From Ruminococcus flavefaciens 007c (lineage in GTDB: Bacteria > Bacillota > Clostridia > Oscillospirales > Ruminococcaceae): a stretch of 64,000 bases of DNA. Numbering within the stretch: position 1 is the stretch's first letter; the number at the start of each line of letters is the position of its first letter. Position numbers and translations under genes: made by a program. The notes beneath the pieces are model-generated. The model had not been told where the DNA came from and ran no database searches. It saw only the letters and a list, made by a program, of their open reading frames with translations. Shown piece by piece: positions 1 to 7,815 of this stretch. The stretch is from the NCBI RefSeq assembly GCF_000571935.1, contig NZ_ATAX01000010.1:1-64000 (forward strand). The letters are read 5' to 3'.

Positions 1-70
1 AAAAAATGCAACTTAGCTTCAGCTATTGCAAAATAACGCAATATAAGCATCCTGCTCACAGAGAAAAAAC

Positions 71-115
71 AAAGCCATAGCATTCCCGAAACTGTATCGG
101 AAACACTATGGCTTT
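71..115 (-). terminator. Intrinsic terminator after the LRR-dockerin gene
   Basis: A 10-bp stem (71-80 with 106-115, arms AAAGCCATAG and CTATGGCTTT) lies just downstream of the stop at 149. On the minus strand it is followed by a T-run (complement of 63-69). A shorter T-rich tail on the other side means it could also work on the plus strand. Confidence 0.8.
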
Positions 116-148
116 TCTTTATGGATTTATATTATTTTTTCGCTGCTG

Positions 149-3118
149 TTATCCCAGCGACTCAACCCTTCCGATAAGATACTCCTGTATCTTCAGAGCG
201 TCATTGGCAGTAAGACCAACAACGTCCTTGTCCACGTCGCCGTTGAGCTTGCCCTGTTCTGTGAGCGGCTTATCAGCTGTTCCACCCACGCCGTACTTGT
301 TGGGATTAGCCAGAGCCTGCATTATGAGTATGGCATCTGCCAGATCAACATTGCCGTCACCGTTGGTATCGCCTGCCTTTTTGCTCACGGGAGTTCCCTC
401 CAGTGCGCGGAAGTAGTACTTGTTTTCCTCTGCATATTTCTCAGCCGTAGAGCCCTTATAGCCTACGATCTCAGTTCCATATATGCACTTTTCTCCCATT
501 TCGCAGTCAGGGTTGAGTATAGTTGCACCGGGTACATGGCCGCTGAAACTGAATGCCCTGCTGCCAATGCTCTTAACAGTCTCGGGGAACACCAACTCGG
601 ATTCGATATCAGCTGAGTCACAGAAAGCGAGCTCTCCAACAATTTCCAGCTTATCATTGAGCTCCAGAGTTTTGATATTTTTGCAGCCCTGGAAAGCTCT
701 TTTTCCGATATAAGTTACATTCTTGCCCAGCTTTACAGAAATGAGGTCGGCATTATGACCTGATTGTGCATACATATCATCTATTACTGCGATAACAGCA
801 TAGCCGTTTACCTCGTCAGGGATAATTAGCTCAGTCAAGTCCTCAGGAAGTCCTCTTACGGCATATCCGCCCTGAACAGGCTCATACCACATACCGTCCG
901 CAAGATAGCTGATATGAGGAGTTGTCTTATCCTCAAAGTCAAAGAATGTGAGTTTTGCATTTTCTGCATATTTCTCGGCAGTAGAGCCCCTGTAGCCCGC
1001 CACCGTCATATTTTTGATGCTTTCCTCTGCCAGTATGCAGTTACGGTTGTATACAGCAACATTTCCTCTGTGAGCCGCTTTATTCATGGAGTAAAAAGCG
1101 CCTTTTCCGACTCTCGAGACGCTCTTCGGCAGTATTACCTCGCGCAGGAGAGTTCCGTAGAATGCGTCATCTTTTACTTCTTTAAGTCCATCATTAAACT
1201 CAACGGTTTCAAGCTTTTCAAAAGCCCTGAAAGCAGCTTTACCGACAGTTTTTATATTCTTGCCGAACTTTACCGAAACAAGCTTTTCCCTGTCGGCAGA
1301 TCTCATGCTTACATTGTCATCAACTGCAATTACAGGATAGACGTTTACCTCATCAGGTATCACCAGCTCGTTAACATCATCAGGGAAGCTTGCAAAGCTG
1401 TAACCGCCTGTAACAGCCTTATAGAGGCAGTCGTCAACAACAATATCCTCTGCGGGAGTATTAGCCTCTTCTGCTTCTATATCAATAAATGTTATATTGT
1501 TTTCAGCAGCGAACTTCTCCGCAGTACTGTCCTTATATCCTCTTATACAGTCGATATAATCACTTTCCCAATAATTTTCTATTGATGCTTCTGGATTGCG
1601 TATCGTAACGCTTATAGCTCCTTTTTCATCACAGCAAAAATAAACATAATTTACGCTTGCAGGCAGATCAAAGCTGCTAAGATATGTATCATTTATAGCA
1701 TTAATAGTAAACCTTTCAAGTCCTTCTTTAAAAACGATCTTTTCAAGTTCATCAAATCCTTCAAACTTACTGCTGCCTAATTCTTTTATGTTCTTACCTA
1801 TAGTAATAGATCTTACTCCTTTACTGGGGAGATCTGATAAAAGCTTGTCTACAGGGCGGCCCTCTACCTCATCAGGGATAACAACATCGCCTCCCTTGAA
1901 ATCTGACGTAGTACCGCAATAAAAAGCTTCTATGCCGGATAATACATATTGCATACCATCCTGAACATATGGCTTTTTGTATGATTCCGGCCACTCACCC
2001 TCAAGAGCTACAAATTTACGATAGTTCAAAAGATTGCTGCCAAATTGTTTTTCTGCTGTTGAGCCCTTATATCCTCTAATTTCTTTAACTCCTAAATCGT
2101 GTGGTTCTATTATGCACTCCGGATTCAGAATAGTAAGGGTATCCTTTTCCTTGTCAGATCCCTGAAAATTACCATTAGCCAAGTATACCACATTTGCCGG
2201 GATAACTATATCACCATGCACCACACGTAAAGCAAGACTACCGATATATTCCAGAGATTCCGGCAGCTTTATATCATTGATTTCAGCTTGCGAGAAAGCC
2301 CCGTCATATATATAAGTAAGCCCCTCATTAAACTCAATACTTTCAAAAGGAGAAACGCTGAAAGCATTTCCTCCTATTTCCTTCAGTCCCTTACCGCATT
2401 TCAGCTCCTTCAGTTCCGTACATCTATCAAAAGCCCTGTCTCCAATGCTTTCAACACTGTCAGGAAGAACAAGAGATGTTATTGATGCATCTTTAAAACA
2501 CATTGCGGGTATCTTCTTTATACCATTACAAAGCTTAAGCTCCTTAATGTTTTTACAGCCTTCAAAAGCAGCTACTCCAATCACCAGTTCCCTTTCGGGA
2601 TCATCAGACTCTTCAAATTCGACCTTTTCAAGCTCATTACAGCCCATAAAACAATCTCTGCCAATATATTTTACATTAGGTCCGAATTTTATCTCTTTTA
2701 TATTTGATCCCTGAAAAGCCTGATCGCCTATACTTTCAAGAGCGTCATTAAGCTCTATCTCATCTAATCCATGATTGAAACATATCTCGCCAATAGACTT
2801 AATGTTCTTGCCAAGCTTAACTGAACCGCCGCCATACCACCTTCCTGTAAGAGCAACAACGGGGATTCCGTCTGCTTCATCAGGGATCACATATACACCG
2901 TCCTCGGGCTGTAAATTATCCCGTATTGATCTGACATCAAGAGCATATCCGCCGTCAACGACTTCATATTCCAGGCCGTCAATAACGACAGTTTCCTTGG
3001 TCTCCGATTCAGCCGCATAAGCATAGCTGCCTTCAGAAAGTCCATAGTGTGAACTACCGTAATTTACCCCAACGATAGTAAGTGCCATAATTGCTGCAAT
3101 GATTTTTTTGATCTTCAT
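149..3118 (-). CDS. Secreted BspA-type leucine-rich-repeat protein with C-terminal dockerin
   Basis: About 989 residues from the ATG at 3118, which has AGGAGG six bases upstream; an in-frame upstream ATG at 3169 lacks this support. A signal peptide (MKIKKIIAAIMAL...) is followed by about four blocks of LRR_5/BspA-like repeats (motifs such as IGKRAFQGCKNIKTLEL and KYIGRDCFMGC). Each block ends in a cap motif of the form GYKGSTAEKYA. The last 75 or so residues are a dockerin with two calcium loops (DTNGDGNVDLAD and a second, degenerate DVDKDVVGLTAND). BspA repeats usually mediate binding rather than catalysis, so this is probably a non-catalytic cellulosome or surface subunit. Own promoter and terminator. 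Confidence 0.88.
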   Translation of the reverse strand: MKIKKIIAAIMALTIVGVNYGSSHYGLSEGSYAYAAESETKETVVIDGLEYEVVDGGYALDVRSIRDNLQPEDGVYVIPDEADGIPVVALTGRWYGGGSVKLGKNIKSIGEICFNHGLDEIELNDALESIGDQAFQGSNIKEIKFGPNVKYIGRDCFMGCNELEKVEFEESDDPERELVIGVAAFEGCKNIKELKLCNGIKKIPAMCFKDASITSLVLPDSVESIGDRAFDRCTELKELKCGKGLKEIGGNAFSVSPFESIEFNEGLTYIYDGAFSQAEINDIKLPESLEYIGSLALRVVHGDIVIPANVVYLANGNFQGSDKEKDTLTILNPECIIEPHDLGVKEIRGYKGSTAEKQFGSNLLNYRKFVALEGEWPESYKKPYVQDGMQYVLSGIEAFYCGTTSDFKGGDVVIPDEVEGRPVDKLLSDLPSKGVRSITIGKNIKELGSSKFEGFDELEKIVFKEGLERFTINAINDTYLSSFDLPASVNYVYFCCDEKGAISVTIRNPEASIENYWESDYIDCIRGYKDSTAEKFAAENNITFIDIEAEEANTPAEDIVVDDCLYKAVTGGYSFASFPDDVNELVIPDEVNVYPVIAVDDNVSMRSADREKLVSVKFGKNIKTVGKAAFRAFEKLETVEFNDGLKEVKDDAFYGTLLREVILPKSVSRVGKGAFYSMNKAAHRGNVAVYNRNCILAEESIKNMTVAGYRGSTAEKYAENAKLTFFDFEDKTTPHISYLADGMWYEPVQGGYAVRGLPEDLTELIIPDEVNGYAVIAVIDDMYAQSGHNADLISVKLGKNVTYIGKRAFQGCKNIKTLELNDKLEIVGELAFCDSADIESELVFPETVKSIGSRAFSFSGHVPGATILNPDCEMGEKCIYGTEIVGYKGSTAEKYAEENKYYFRALEGTPVSKKAGDTNGDGNVDLADAILIMQALANPNKYGVGGTADKPLTEQGKLNGDVDKDVVGLTANDALKIQEYLIGRVESLG
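168..358 (-). repeat. Dockerin module DNA, copy 1 of a near-identical pair
   Basis: These 191 bases match 3281-3471 with only two substitutions that I can see, including at third codon positions. They encode the dockerin of the first LRR protein. The flanking coding sequence diverges at once, so only the dockerin cassette is shared. Confidence 0.85.
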
Positions 3119-3173
3119 AATGATCCTCCTTTTAACAATAATTCCTATATAGTTTACCTGATCAGGCAACTAT

Positions 3174-3202
3174 ATTATAATCTCCCCCTTTCCTTTATTC
3201 AA
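3174..3202 (-). promoter_or_regulatory. Sigma-A promoter of the LRR-dockerin gene
   Basis: -35 TTGAAT (3197-3202) and -10 TATAAT (3174-3179) with a 17-bp spacer, on the minus strand. A palindrome containing CCTGATCAGG (3151-3171) sits where transcription should begin and could be an operator. Confidence 0.65.
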
Positions 3203-3222
3203 TTATTTTATTTGAATTAGTT

Positions 3223-3254
3223 AAAAAATGCACCATATGTTATATATGGTGCAT
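3223..3254 (-). terminator. Intrinsic terminator after the second LRR-dockerin gene
   Basis: An 11-bp perfect stem ATGCACCATAT / ATATGGTGCAT (3228-3238 with 3244-3254) is followed on the minus strand by a run of six T (complement of 3223-3228). Confidence 0.85.
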
Positions 3255-3264
3255 CATAGTTATA

Positions 3265-4449
3265 TCAGAGCTTATTCACCCTTCCGATAAGGTACTCCTG
3301 TATCTTCAGGGCGTCATTGGCAGTAAGACCAACAACGTCCTTGTCCACGTCGCCGTTGAGCTTGCCCTGTTCTGTGAGCGGCTTATCAGCTGTTCCACCC
3401 ACGCCGTACTTGTTGGGATTAGCCAGAGCCTGCATTATGAGTATGGCATCTGCCAGATCAACATTGCCGTCGCAGTTTGAGTCACCCGGGTTGACCTTTA
3501 CCTCAGGAACTGTGGTAGTTGAGGTTGTGGTAGTCTTTGGTTTTGTTGTGGTTGAAGTTGTAGTCGTTTTGGGCTTTGTTGCGGTAGAGGTTGTAGTCGT
3601 TTTGGGTTTTGTTGTAGTAGTAGAAGTAGTAGTTGTTGTCGAAGTTGTTGTTTTAGTTGTCGTTGTAGTGGTAGTCTTCTGCTTAGTCGTGGTAGTAGTT
3701 GTTGTGGTGGTAGTAGTGGTAGTGGAAGTAGTTGATGTGGTCGTCTCCTCCGCAACAGAAGTTGTCGTAACAGGCGGAGCAGTAGTCGTTGTAGTCACAA
3801 GTACAGACTCATCTATTACCTTGAAGGTATAGCCGTAAGCCGAAGCAAAGCTCTGAGCCGTAGAGTCCTCATAGCCTGCGATGATGGTATTTACAGCGAA
3901 GCACATCATCTCCAGCTCGCACTCGGGATTGAGTACAGTTACGGTAAGCTTTTTTCTGCTGGTTATATTGGAGATGTTGTATTTCAGCTTGAACGCCGTC
4001 ATACCGATATACTCCACGCTTGCGGGGACGATAACGTCCGTAAGTCCAGTATCCTCAAAGGCGCTTTCCTCTATCGTAGTAAGTGTAGAAGGGAGCTTAA
4101 CGCTTTCAAGGTAGGTGCAGTCCCAGAAAGCACAGGGATCAATGACCTGAACGCCCTCGCCGATATCCACTGATGTTATACCCTTGTTGCCCGAGAAAAC
4201 CGAATCGCCTATCTCGGTAACTGTTTTGCCCGCAACCTCGGACGGAATGATAACAGCCCCCGAAAGAGACTCGTCAGCTGCTGTCAGCACTGCGGAATCG
4301 TCACCTATCTCAAATGTCATGCCGTTGATAGTCAAACTTGTAGCCTCAGCAGCCGAAACGCGGTTATCCCCTGCCTGCATGGATGGTGTTCCCGATAAGA
4401 AGCAGAAGGTTAAAGCCAAAGCTGCCGATATTGATCTGTTGAATTTCAT
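3265..4449 (-). CDS. Secreted LRR_5 protein with poly-Thr linker and dockerin
   Basis: About 394 residues from the ATG at 4449, which has AGGAGG five bases upstream. The order is signal peptide, one short BspA/LRR_5 domain (motifs IGDSVFSGNKGITSVDIGEG and IEESAFEDTG), a low-complexity linker made almost wholly of Thr with a few Lys and Pro, and a C-terminal dockerin with the loop DSNCDGNVDLAD. The dockerin is nearly identical to that of the gene downstream at 149-3118, also at DNA level. It is probably a small non-catalytic cellulosomal adhesion or binding protein. Separate promoter and terminator make it monocistronic. Confidence 0.87.
   Translation of the reverse strand: MKFNRSISAALALTFCFLSGTPSMQAGDNRVSAAEATSLTINGMTFEIGDDSAVLTAADESLSGAVIIPSEVAGKTVTEIGDSVFSGNKGITSVDIGEGVQVIDPCAFWDCTYLESVKLPSTLTTIEESAFEDTGLTDVIVPASVEYIGMTAFKLKYNISNITSRKKLTVTVLNPECELEMMCFAVNTIIAGYEDSTAQSFASAYGYTFKVIDESVLVTTTTTAPPVTTTSVAEETTTSTTSTTTTTTTTTTTTTKQKTTTTTTTKTTTSTTTTTSTTTTKPKTTTTSTATKPKTTTTSTTTKPKTTTTSTTTVPEVKVNPGDSNCDGNVDLADAILIMQALANPNKYGVGGTADKPLTEQGKLNGDVDKDVVGLTANDALKIQEYLIGRVNKL
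3281..3471 (-). repeat. Dockerin module DNA, copy 2 of a near-identical pair
   Basis: Matches 168-358 over 191 bases with two visible substitutions; see that entry. Confidence 0.85.
3500..3790 (-). repeat. Low-complexity Thr-codon tract (linker)
   Basis: On the plus strand this region is a degenerate GTNGTN-like tract. On the minus strand it encodes the poly-Thr linker between LRR domain and dockerin. Such tracts are prone to slippage, so linker length may differ between strains. Confidence 0.7.
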
Positions 4450-4493
4450 AATGACCTCCTTCATAGAATGATCTATCCCATTTTACCAACTTT

Positions 4494-4522
4494 ATTATAA
4501 CAGAAACCCGTCACGATTGCAA
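4494..4522 (-). promoter_or_regulatory. Sigma-A promoter of the short LRR-dockerin gene
   Basis: -35 TTGCAA (4517-4522), 17-bp spacer, -10 TATAAT (4494-4499), minus strand, about 45 bases upstream of the ATG. Confidence 0.65.
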
Positions 4523-4572
4523 CATAAAAAAAGAGCAGACGAGAGGAGCTCCCGCGTAATCATGGCATAAAA

Positions 4573-4602
4573 TTACCGAGCCCATATTTTCGGACTCGGT
4601 AA
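4573..4602 (-). terminator. Probable terminator after the CAP-dockerin gene
   Basis: Stem TTACCGAG / CTCGGTAA (4573-4580 with 4595-4602), followed on the minus strand by a short T-rich run. The U-tract is weaker than at neighbouring terminators. Confidence 0.6.
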
Positions 4603-4656
4603 CCCACTTTTACCTCTGAGGGCAGCTGACTGAGTCCGCCCGCTGAGGATAAACGA

Positions 4657-5400
4657 TCATCTTGTAGAATTTTTAGCGTAGTAAGCAAGTATCTGCGAAG
4701 CGTCCACGGAATCGAGCTTGCTGTCTCCGTTGAGGTCGCCTCTTGCCTTCTGTGCCTGATTCAGGGTTGAGGACCTGTGAGCTGTAACGGCAGCATACTC
4801 CGCCAGCACCATAGAAGCGTCCACAGCGTCGGCTTTGCCGTCCCTGTTCACATCGCCGTACTCATTTACAGTATAAGAATCTGTAACGGTCACATATGTA
4901 CTGTAAAACGCCTGGGACCAGTAAAGGCTTCCACCGGACTCAACAACGCCCACCCCCAGATAGCGGTATTGTTCGTTGAGGATATTCTTCCTGTGGTCTG
5001 CTGAATTCATCCAGCCGTCCACCACAGCCTTTGGAGAAGTATAACCCATAGCGATATTCTCACCGAAAGCGCTCCATTCCAGCCCCTCATCCTCACAGGC
5101 AGTCAGAGAGCTTCTGCCGTCGGGACGGGTATGTGAAAATGATCTTGCGATCTCCTTTGCGCGTATCTCCGCAGCTCTGTTGAGCTTGGGGATAAGCTTC
5201 AGTTCTGTCATTCCCCTGCTTGTCCTTTCCTTATTGACGAGCCTGATGACCTCCACGTTATAGCCTGCTGTATTCACAGCTCCCACGTTATTGTCCGAAA
5301 CTGGTGAAAGTACCATCTCTGTACTGGCAGCAGAAGCTCCGCAGGGAATACAGGCAGCAGCAACAAAAGCTCCGCATATTGCAGTAAATATCTTATTCAT
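4657..5400 (-). CDS. Secreted CAP (SCP/PR-1) domain protein with dockerin
   Basis: 247 residues: signal peptide (1-25), CAP domain (about 50-168) and dockerin (about 181-247). The CAP hallmark residues are present: H90 in SHTRPDG, the GENIA motif at 113-117 and H136 in NSADHRKNIL. The dockerin has two well-formed loops (DVNRDGKADAVD and DLNGDSKLDSVD) with DASMVLAEYA / DASQILAYYA helices. This type differs from the DLADAILIMQ type of the LRR and GH48 proteins and matches the transglutaminase pair at 36-38 kb. CAP proteins have varied roles (binding, proteolysis), so the molecular function is unknown. Attachment to a cellulosome or scaffold is inferred from the dockerin. Confidence 0.9.
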   Translation of the reverse strand: MNKIFTAICGAFVAAACIPCGASAASTEMVLSPVSDNNVGAVNTAGYNVEVIRLVNKERTSRGMTELKLIPKLNRAAEIRAKEIARSFSHTRPDGRSSLTACEDEGLEWSAFGENIAMGYTSPKAVVDGWMNSADHRKNILNEQYRYLGVGVVESGGSLYWSQAFYSTYVTVTDSYTVNEYGDVNRDGKADAVDASMVLAEYAAVTAHRSSTLNQAQKARGDLNGDSKLDSVDASQILAYYAKNSTR

Positions 5401-5472
5401 AGTATTACCTCCGATACAAAAAACGTCAGCTGAACCGATAACGAAACGAAAGCAAAGTCATATTCTGAGAAG

Positions 5473-5501
5473 ATTATAGCATAATAAACTGTATAAGTCA
5501 A
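5473..5501 (-). promoter_or_regulatory. Sigma-A promoter of the CAP-dockerin gene
   Basis: -35 TTGACT (5496-5501), 17-bp spacer, -10 TATAAT (5473-5478) on the minus strand. Confidence 0.7.
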
Positions 5502-5575
5502 CAATTGAATTCAAAATACAACATTTTCCACAATCAGCGGTAAAACTGCTGAACACAATAAACAAAGGGGCCATA

Positions 5576-5603
5576 CCCAAAGGTACAGCCCCTATGATAA
5601 GAC
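5576..5603 (-). terminator. Terminator after rplL
   Basis: Stem GGGGC / GCCCC (5577-5581 with 5598-5602) with an inner TACC/GGTA pairing, followed on the minus strand by TTTGTTTATT. It closes the rplJ-rplL transcript. Confidence 0.7.
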
Positions 5604-5612
5604 AAGTTAAAA

Positions 5613-5987
5613 TTACTTGATCTCGATTGTAGCGCCAGCCTCTTCAAACTTAGCCTTGAGCTCGTTAGCCTCAGCCTCGGAAACGCCTTCCTTGATAGCC
5701 TTAGGAGCAGCCTCAACTACTTCCTTAGCCTCCTTAAGGCCAAGACCGAGAACTTCCTTAGCAACCTTGATAACAGCCATCTTAGCGTCACCGAAGGAAG
5801 CAAGGATTACGTCGAACTCTGTCTTAGCAGCAGCAGCGCCGCCAGCAGCACCGCCGGCAGCAGGAGCAGCAGCGATAGCAGCTGTTACGCCGAATTCCTC
5901 CTGGATAGCGTCAACGAGCTCAGAAAGCTCGAGAACGGAAAGAGTCTTGATATCTTCAACAAATTTTGTGATCTTCTCAGAAGCCAT
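5613..5987 (-). CDS. rplL: 50S ribosomal protein L7/L12
   Basis: 124 residues, the usual length. The N-terminal dimerisation helices ([17 protein letters not shown]) are followed by an Ala/Gly-rich hinge (about 38-52) and the C-terminal factor-binding domain (KTEFDVIL ... [20 protein letters not shown]). It forms the flexible stalk that recruits translation GTPases. It lies downstream of rplJ in the usual order, 100 bases apart. Confidence 0.98.
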   Translation of the reverse strand: MASEKITKFVEDIKTLSVLELSELVDAIQEEFGVTAAIAAAPAAGGAAGGAAAAKTEFDVILASFGDAKMAVIKVAKEVLGLGLKEAKEVVEAAPKAIKEGVSEAEANELKAKFEEAGATIEIK

Positions 5988-6041
5988 GATAATAATCTCC
6001 TTTTTAATAATATTTGCCCTTATGGGCGGTTGGATTTAAGC

Positions 6042-6060
6042 TGCGGAGCTTGTCTCCGCA
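6042..6060 (-). other. Hairpin in the rplJ-rplL spacer
   Basis: Stem TGCGGAG / CTCCGCA (6042-6048 with 6054-6060) without a T-run. Such spacers can carry processing sites that help set the L10:L12 ratio. That role is inferred. Confidence 0.4.
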
Positions 6061-6087
6061 AATATGCAGTGAAGGTTCAGGCAGCAA

Positions 6088-6603
6088 TTAAGCAGCTTCC
6101 TCTTCCTTCTTCTTGTCTGCAACAGCGTTGAGTGTAGCTGCCAGCTTCTGAAGGGGACCCTGCAGAGAGCCAACGAGCTGAGCAAGAAGGGTATCCTTTG
6201 AAGGGATCTTGGAAAGAGCAACAACTCCTGCCTGATCGTAGACCTCACCTTCAACATAACCTGCCTTGAGATTGAACTTGTCATCGCCTGCCTTCTCAGC
6301 GAACTTACCGAGGATTCTTGCGGGAGCAGTCTGATCGTCGTTGGAAACAGCGAGAGCAGTTGTTCCGTTGAGAGCCTCTTCAAAGCCCTCGATACCGCAT
6401 TCCTTGAAAGCACGGAGAAGCATGGTGTTCTTCTCTACGAAGTAGTTGACGTTAGCCTCACGAAGCTCCTTTCTGAGCTTGGTATCCTCCTCAACGGTGA
6501 TACCCTTGTAGTCAACGAGAACGCCTGAAACGGAGTTCTTGATGATCTCGGTGAGCTTCTCGACCTTAGCCTTCTTTGCTTCGAGTACTGCATTGCTTGG
6601 CAT
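6088..6603 (-). CDS. rplJ: 50S ribosomal protein L10
   Basis: 171 residues, normal for the family. It begins MPSNAVLEAKKAKVEKL and carries the rRNA-binding N-terminal domain (YKGITVEEDTKLRKELR). The C-terminal helix binds L12 dimers and ends in an acidic KKKEEEAA tail. GGAGGTGA precedes the ATG. Expression is probably autoregulated through the L10 leader just upstream. Confidence 0.98.
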   Translation of the reverse strand: MPSNAVLEAKKAKVEKLTEIIKNSVSGVLVDYKGITVEEDTKLRKELREANVNYFVEKNTMLLRAFKECGIEGFEEALNGTTALAVSNDDQTAPARILGKFAEKAGDDKFNLKAGYVEGEVYDQAGVVALSKIPSKDTLLAQLVGSLQGPLQKLAATLNAVADKKKEEEAA

Positions 6604-6650
6604 AGTGTGTATTCACCTCCGAATGAATTATGATCGTATTCAGAGAGCAA

Positions 6651-6778
6651 TAAAAAACCCATTCCGACAGCGCAGAATGGACAATGATAACTCTATCAAT
6701 TGCTATTCCTCGGCGGGACTTACTGAGCCTGAGCTCTGCCTGCTGTCTTTAGAATACGATATGTACTGTTTTCACAGC
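6651..6778 (-). promoter_or_regulatory. L10 leader (ribosomal protein autoregulatory RNA)
   Basis: The minus-strand leader between promoter and rplJ contains the L10-leader signature GACAGCAGGC ... CCGCCGAGG. It then has an attenuator hairpin (CCATTC / GAATGG, 6659-6664 with 6675-6680) followed by six T (complement of 6652-6657). In the known Firmicutes system, L10-L12 binds this RNA and favours early termination. Identified from recognised motifs, not by a covariance search. Confidence 0.82.
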
Positions 6779-6784
6779 TTGATT

Positions 6785-6813
6785 ATTATACCACATAAAA
6801 ATCCCTTTGTCAA
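6785..6813 (-). promoter_or_regulatory. Consensus sigma-A promoter of rplJL
   Basis: Perfect -35 TTGACA (6808-6813) and perfect -10 TATAAT (6785-6790) with a 17-bp spacer, as expected for a strongly expressed ribosomal operon. Initiation is expected near 6778. Confidence 0.88.
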
Positions 6814-6993
6814 GCATTTTCCGAAAAAAAACTCATATATGTCTTCAGCTTTTTCACGGGAGCTTTTTTGTTATATCCCACAAAGAGCAGCATCCGTATC
6901 TGTACAAAATGGGGAATATAAAAATCTATCTTCTGAAATTCAATGGTTTTCCGTTGAAAAAGCGCTCATTTTGTCCCCCTTATGAAAGGGCAT
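6814..6993. other. AT-rich spacer without a gene
   Basis: About 180 bases between the rplJ promoter and the terminator of the small secreted gene. Two AGCT repeats flank a short possible stem near 6850-6870. I find no convincing ORF, promoter pair or RNA. Confidence 0.5.
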
Positions 6994-7019
6994 AAAAAAA
7001 CGGAGCCTTTTCAGCTCCG
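6994..7019 (-). terminator. Terminator of small secreted gene 1
   Basis: Stem CGGAGC / GCTCCG (7001-7006 with 7014-7019), then seven T on the minus strand. The same hairpin core recurs at 7450-7475 after the paralogue. Confidence 0.82.
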
Positions 7020-7041
7020 CTTCTGTAGATGTCTGTTATAA

Positions 7042-7299
7042 TTAATATCTTGCTACCAGTCTCGGGTTTCTTGTTCCGCATCTGCTGCAAACATACACAT
7101 CATAGCAATATACAGTTCCGTTCTGCTTGAAGGAATAGCTGTATGAGTAATGATAGTCGTGTGAACCGCTGCAGAATTTTGCATGAGCGGTAAGAACATT
7201 ATCCGACTTGGGAGAAATGGTCTTTGTAAGTGCTGTTCCTGTGCCGAGAAGAAGTGCTGCCATAGCGATAGCTGAGACTTTTGTGATAAGTTTTTTCAT
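7042..7299 (-). CDS. Small secreted Cys-containing protein, paralogue 1
   Basis: 85 residues from the ATG at 7299. The longer frame starting at 7446 would run back through the promoter. A signal peptide (MKKLITKVSAIAMAALLLG) is followed by a short mature part: a C-x-G-x-H-x-Y-x-YSYS motif and then CYDVYVCSRCGTRNP. The CxxC suggests a metal site or disulfide. The GGACGT ribosome-binding region is 11 bases upstream, as in the paralogue at 7484-7765. Function unknown; I recognise no family. Promoter, start region, coding frame and terminator all resemble the neighbour, so this is a tandem duplication. Confidence 0.72.
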   Translation of the reverse strand: MKKLITKVSAIAMAALLLGTGTALTKTISPKSDNVLTAHAKFCSGSHDYHYSYSYSFKQNGTVYCYDVYVCSRCGTRNPRLVARY

Positions 7300-7328
7300 G
7301 ATTGTTACGTCCTTTACATAATATTTTT

Positions 7329-7344
7329 GAGGTCGGCCGATCTC
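7329..7344 (-). promoter_or_regulatory. Palindrome at the transcription start, paralogue 1
   Basis: GAGGTCGGCCGATCTC, with the core TCGGCCGA (7333-7340), begins about 7 bases after the -10 box. The same core sits at the equivalent place (7797-7804) before paralogue 2. It fits an operator or a 5'-UTR element. Confidence 0.5.
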
Positions 7345-7350
7345 AAATTT

Positions 7351-7379
7351 ATCATACAACTTTTCAAGGCGTTTGTCAA
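7351..7379 (-). promoter_or_regulatory. Promoter of small secreted gene 1
   Basis: -35 TTGACA (7374-7379), 17-bp spacer, -10 TATGAT (7351-7356). Confidence 0.68.
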
Positions 7380-7446
7380 GGTATAAATTGCTGTTTTTTA
7401 CGTAAAGAGGCGACATAGTCCTTCTGTCCCCTTTGGGGAGGAGCAT

Positions 7447-7475
7447 AAAAAACGGAGCCTTTTACAGCTCCGTTT
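7447..7475 (-). terminator. Terminator of small secreted gene 2
   Basis: Stem AAACGGAGC / GCTCCGTTT (7450-7458 with 7467-7475), flanked by A/T runs. It shares its core with the terminator at 6994-7019. Confidence 0.8.
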
Positions 7476-7483
7476 CATAGGTA

Positions 7484-7765
7484 TTATCTGTGGTGTACTT
7501 CTCTCAGGTACTGATTTGTCGTATGGCACTTTGAGCAGGTATAGACGTCGTAGCAGAATATCCAGCCGCCGCGCTCATAGGAATTGCTGTATGAATACTT
7601 GTACTTGTGATTCCCCTCACCGCAGAAAAAAGCAGCATGAGCCGTAAGGTTATCCCCCTTAAGTGTCTGCGATGATGAGATAAGGGCGTTTCCTGCGCCG
7701 ATTAGAACAGCGGCAAGGGTGATGGATGAGAGTGGTCTGATGATTAGTCTGATGAATTGTTTCAT
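7484..7765 (-). CDS. Small secreted Cys-containing protein, paralogue 2
   Basis: 93 residues from the ATG at 7765; a GTG at 7774 abuts the GGACGT ribosome-binding site and is less likely. Signal peptide, then CGEGNHKYKYSYSNSY and CYDVYTCSKCHTTN, clearly aligned with the protein at 7042-7299 (H-x-Y-x-YSYS spacing and the C-YDVY-CSxC block). It is possibly a small zinc- or disulfide-stabilised extracellular protein. No family recognised. Confidence 0.72.
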   Translation of the reverse strand: MKQFIRLIIRPLSSITLAAVLIGAGNALISSSQTLKGDNLTAHAAFFCGEGNHKYKYSYSNSYERGGWIFCYDVYTCSKCHTTNQYLREVHHR

Positions 7766-7815
7766 TTTTTTCACGTCCTTTTTTAAAATTCTGAGATCGG
7801 CCGAACCCAGTTATA

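Noticed and set aside
3317-3832. 171-residue Val-rich ORF on the plus strand
   Set aside because: It is the antisense reading of the Thr-rich linker and dockerin; there is no start signal and no domain.
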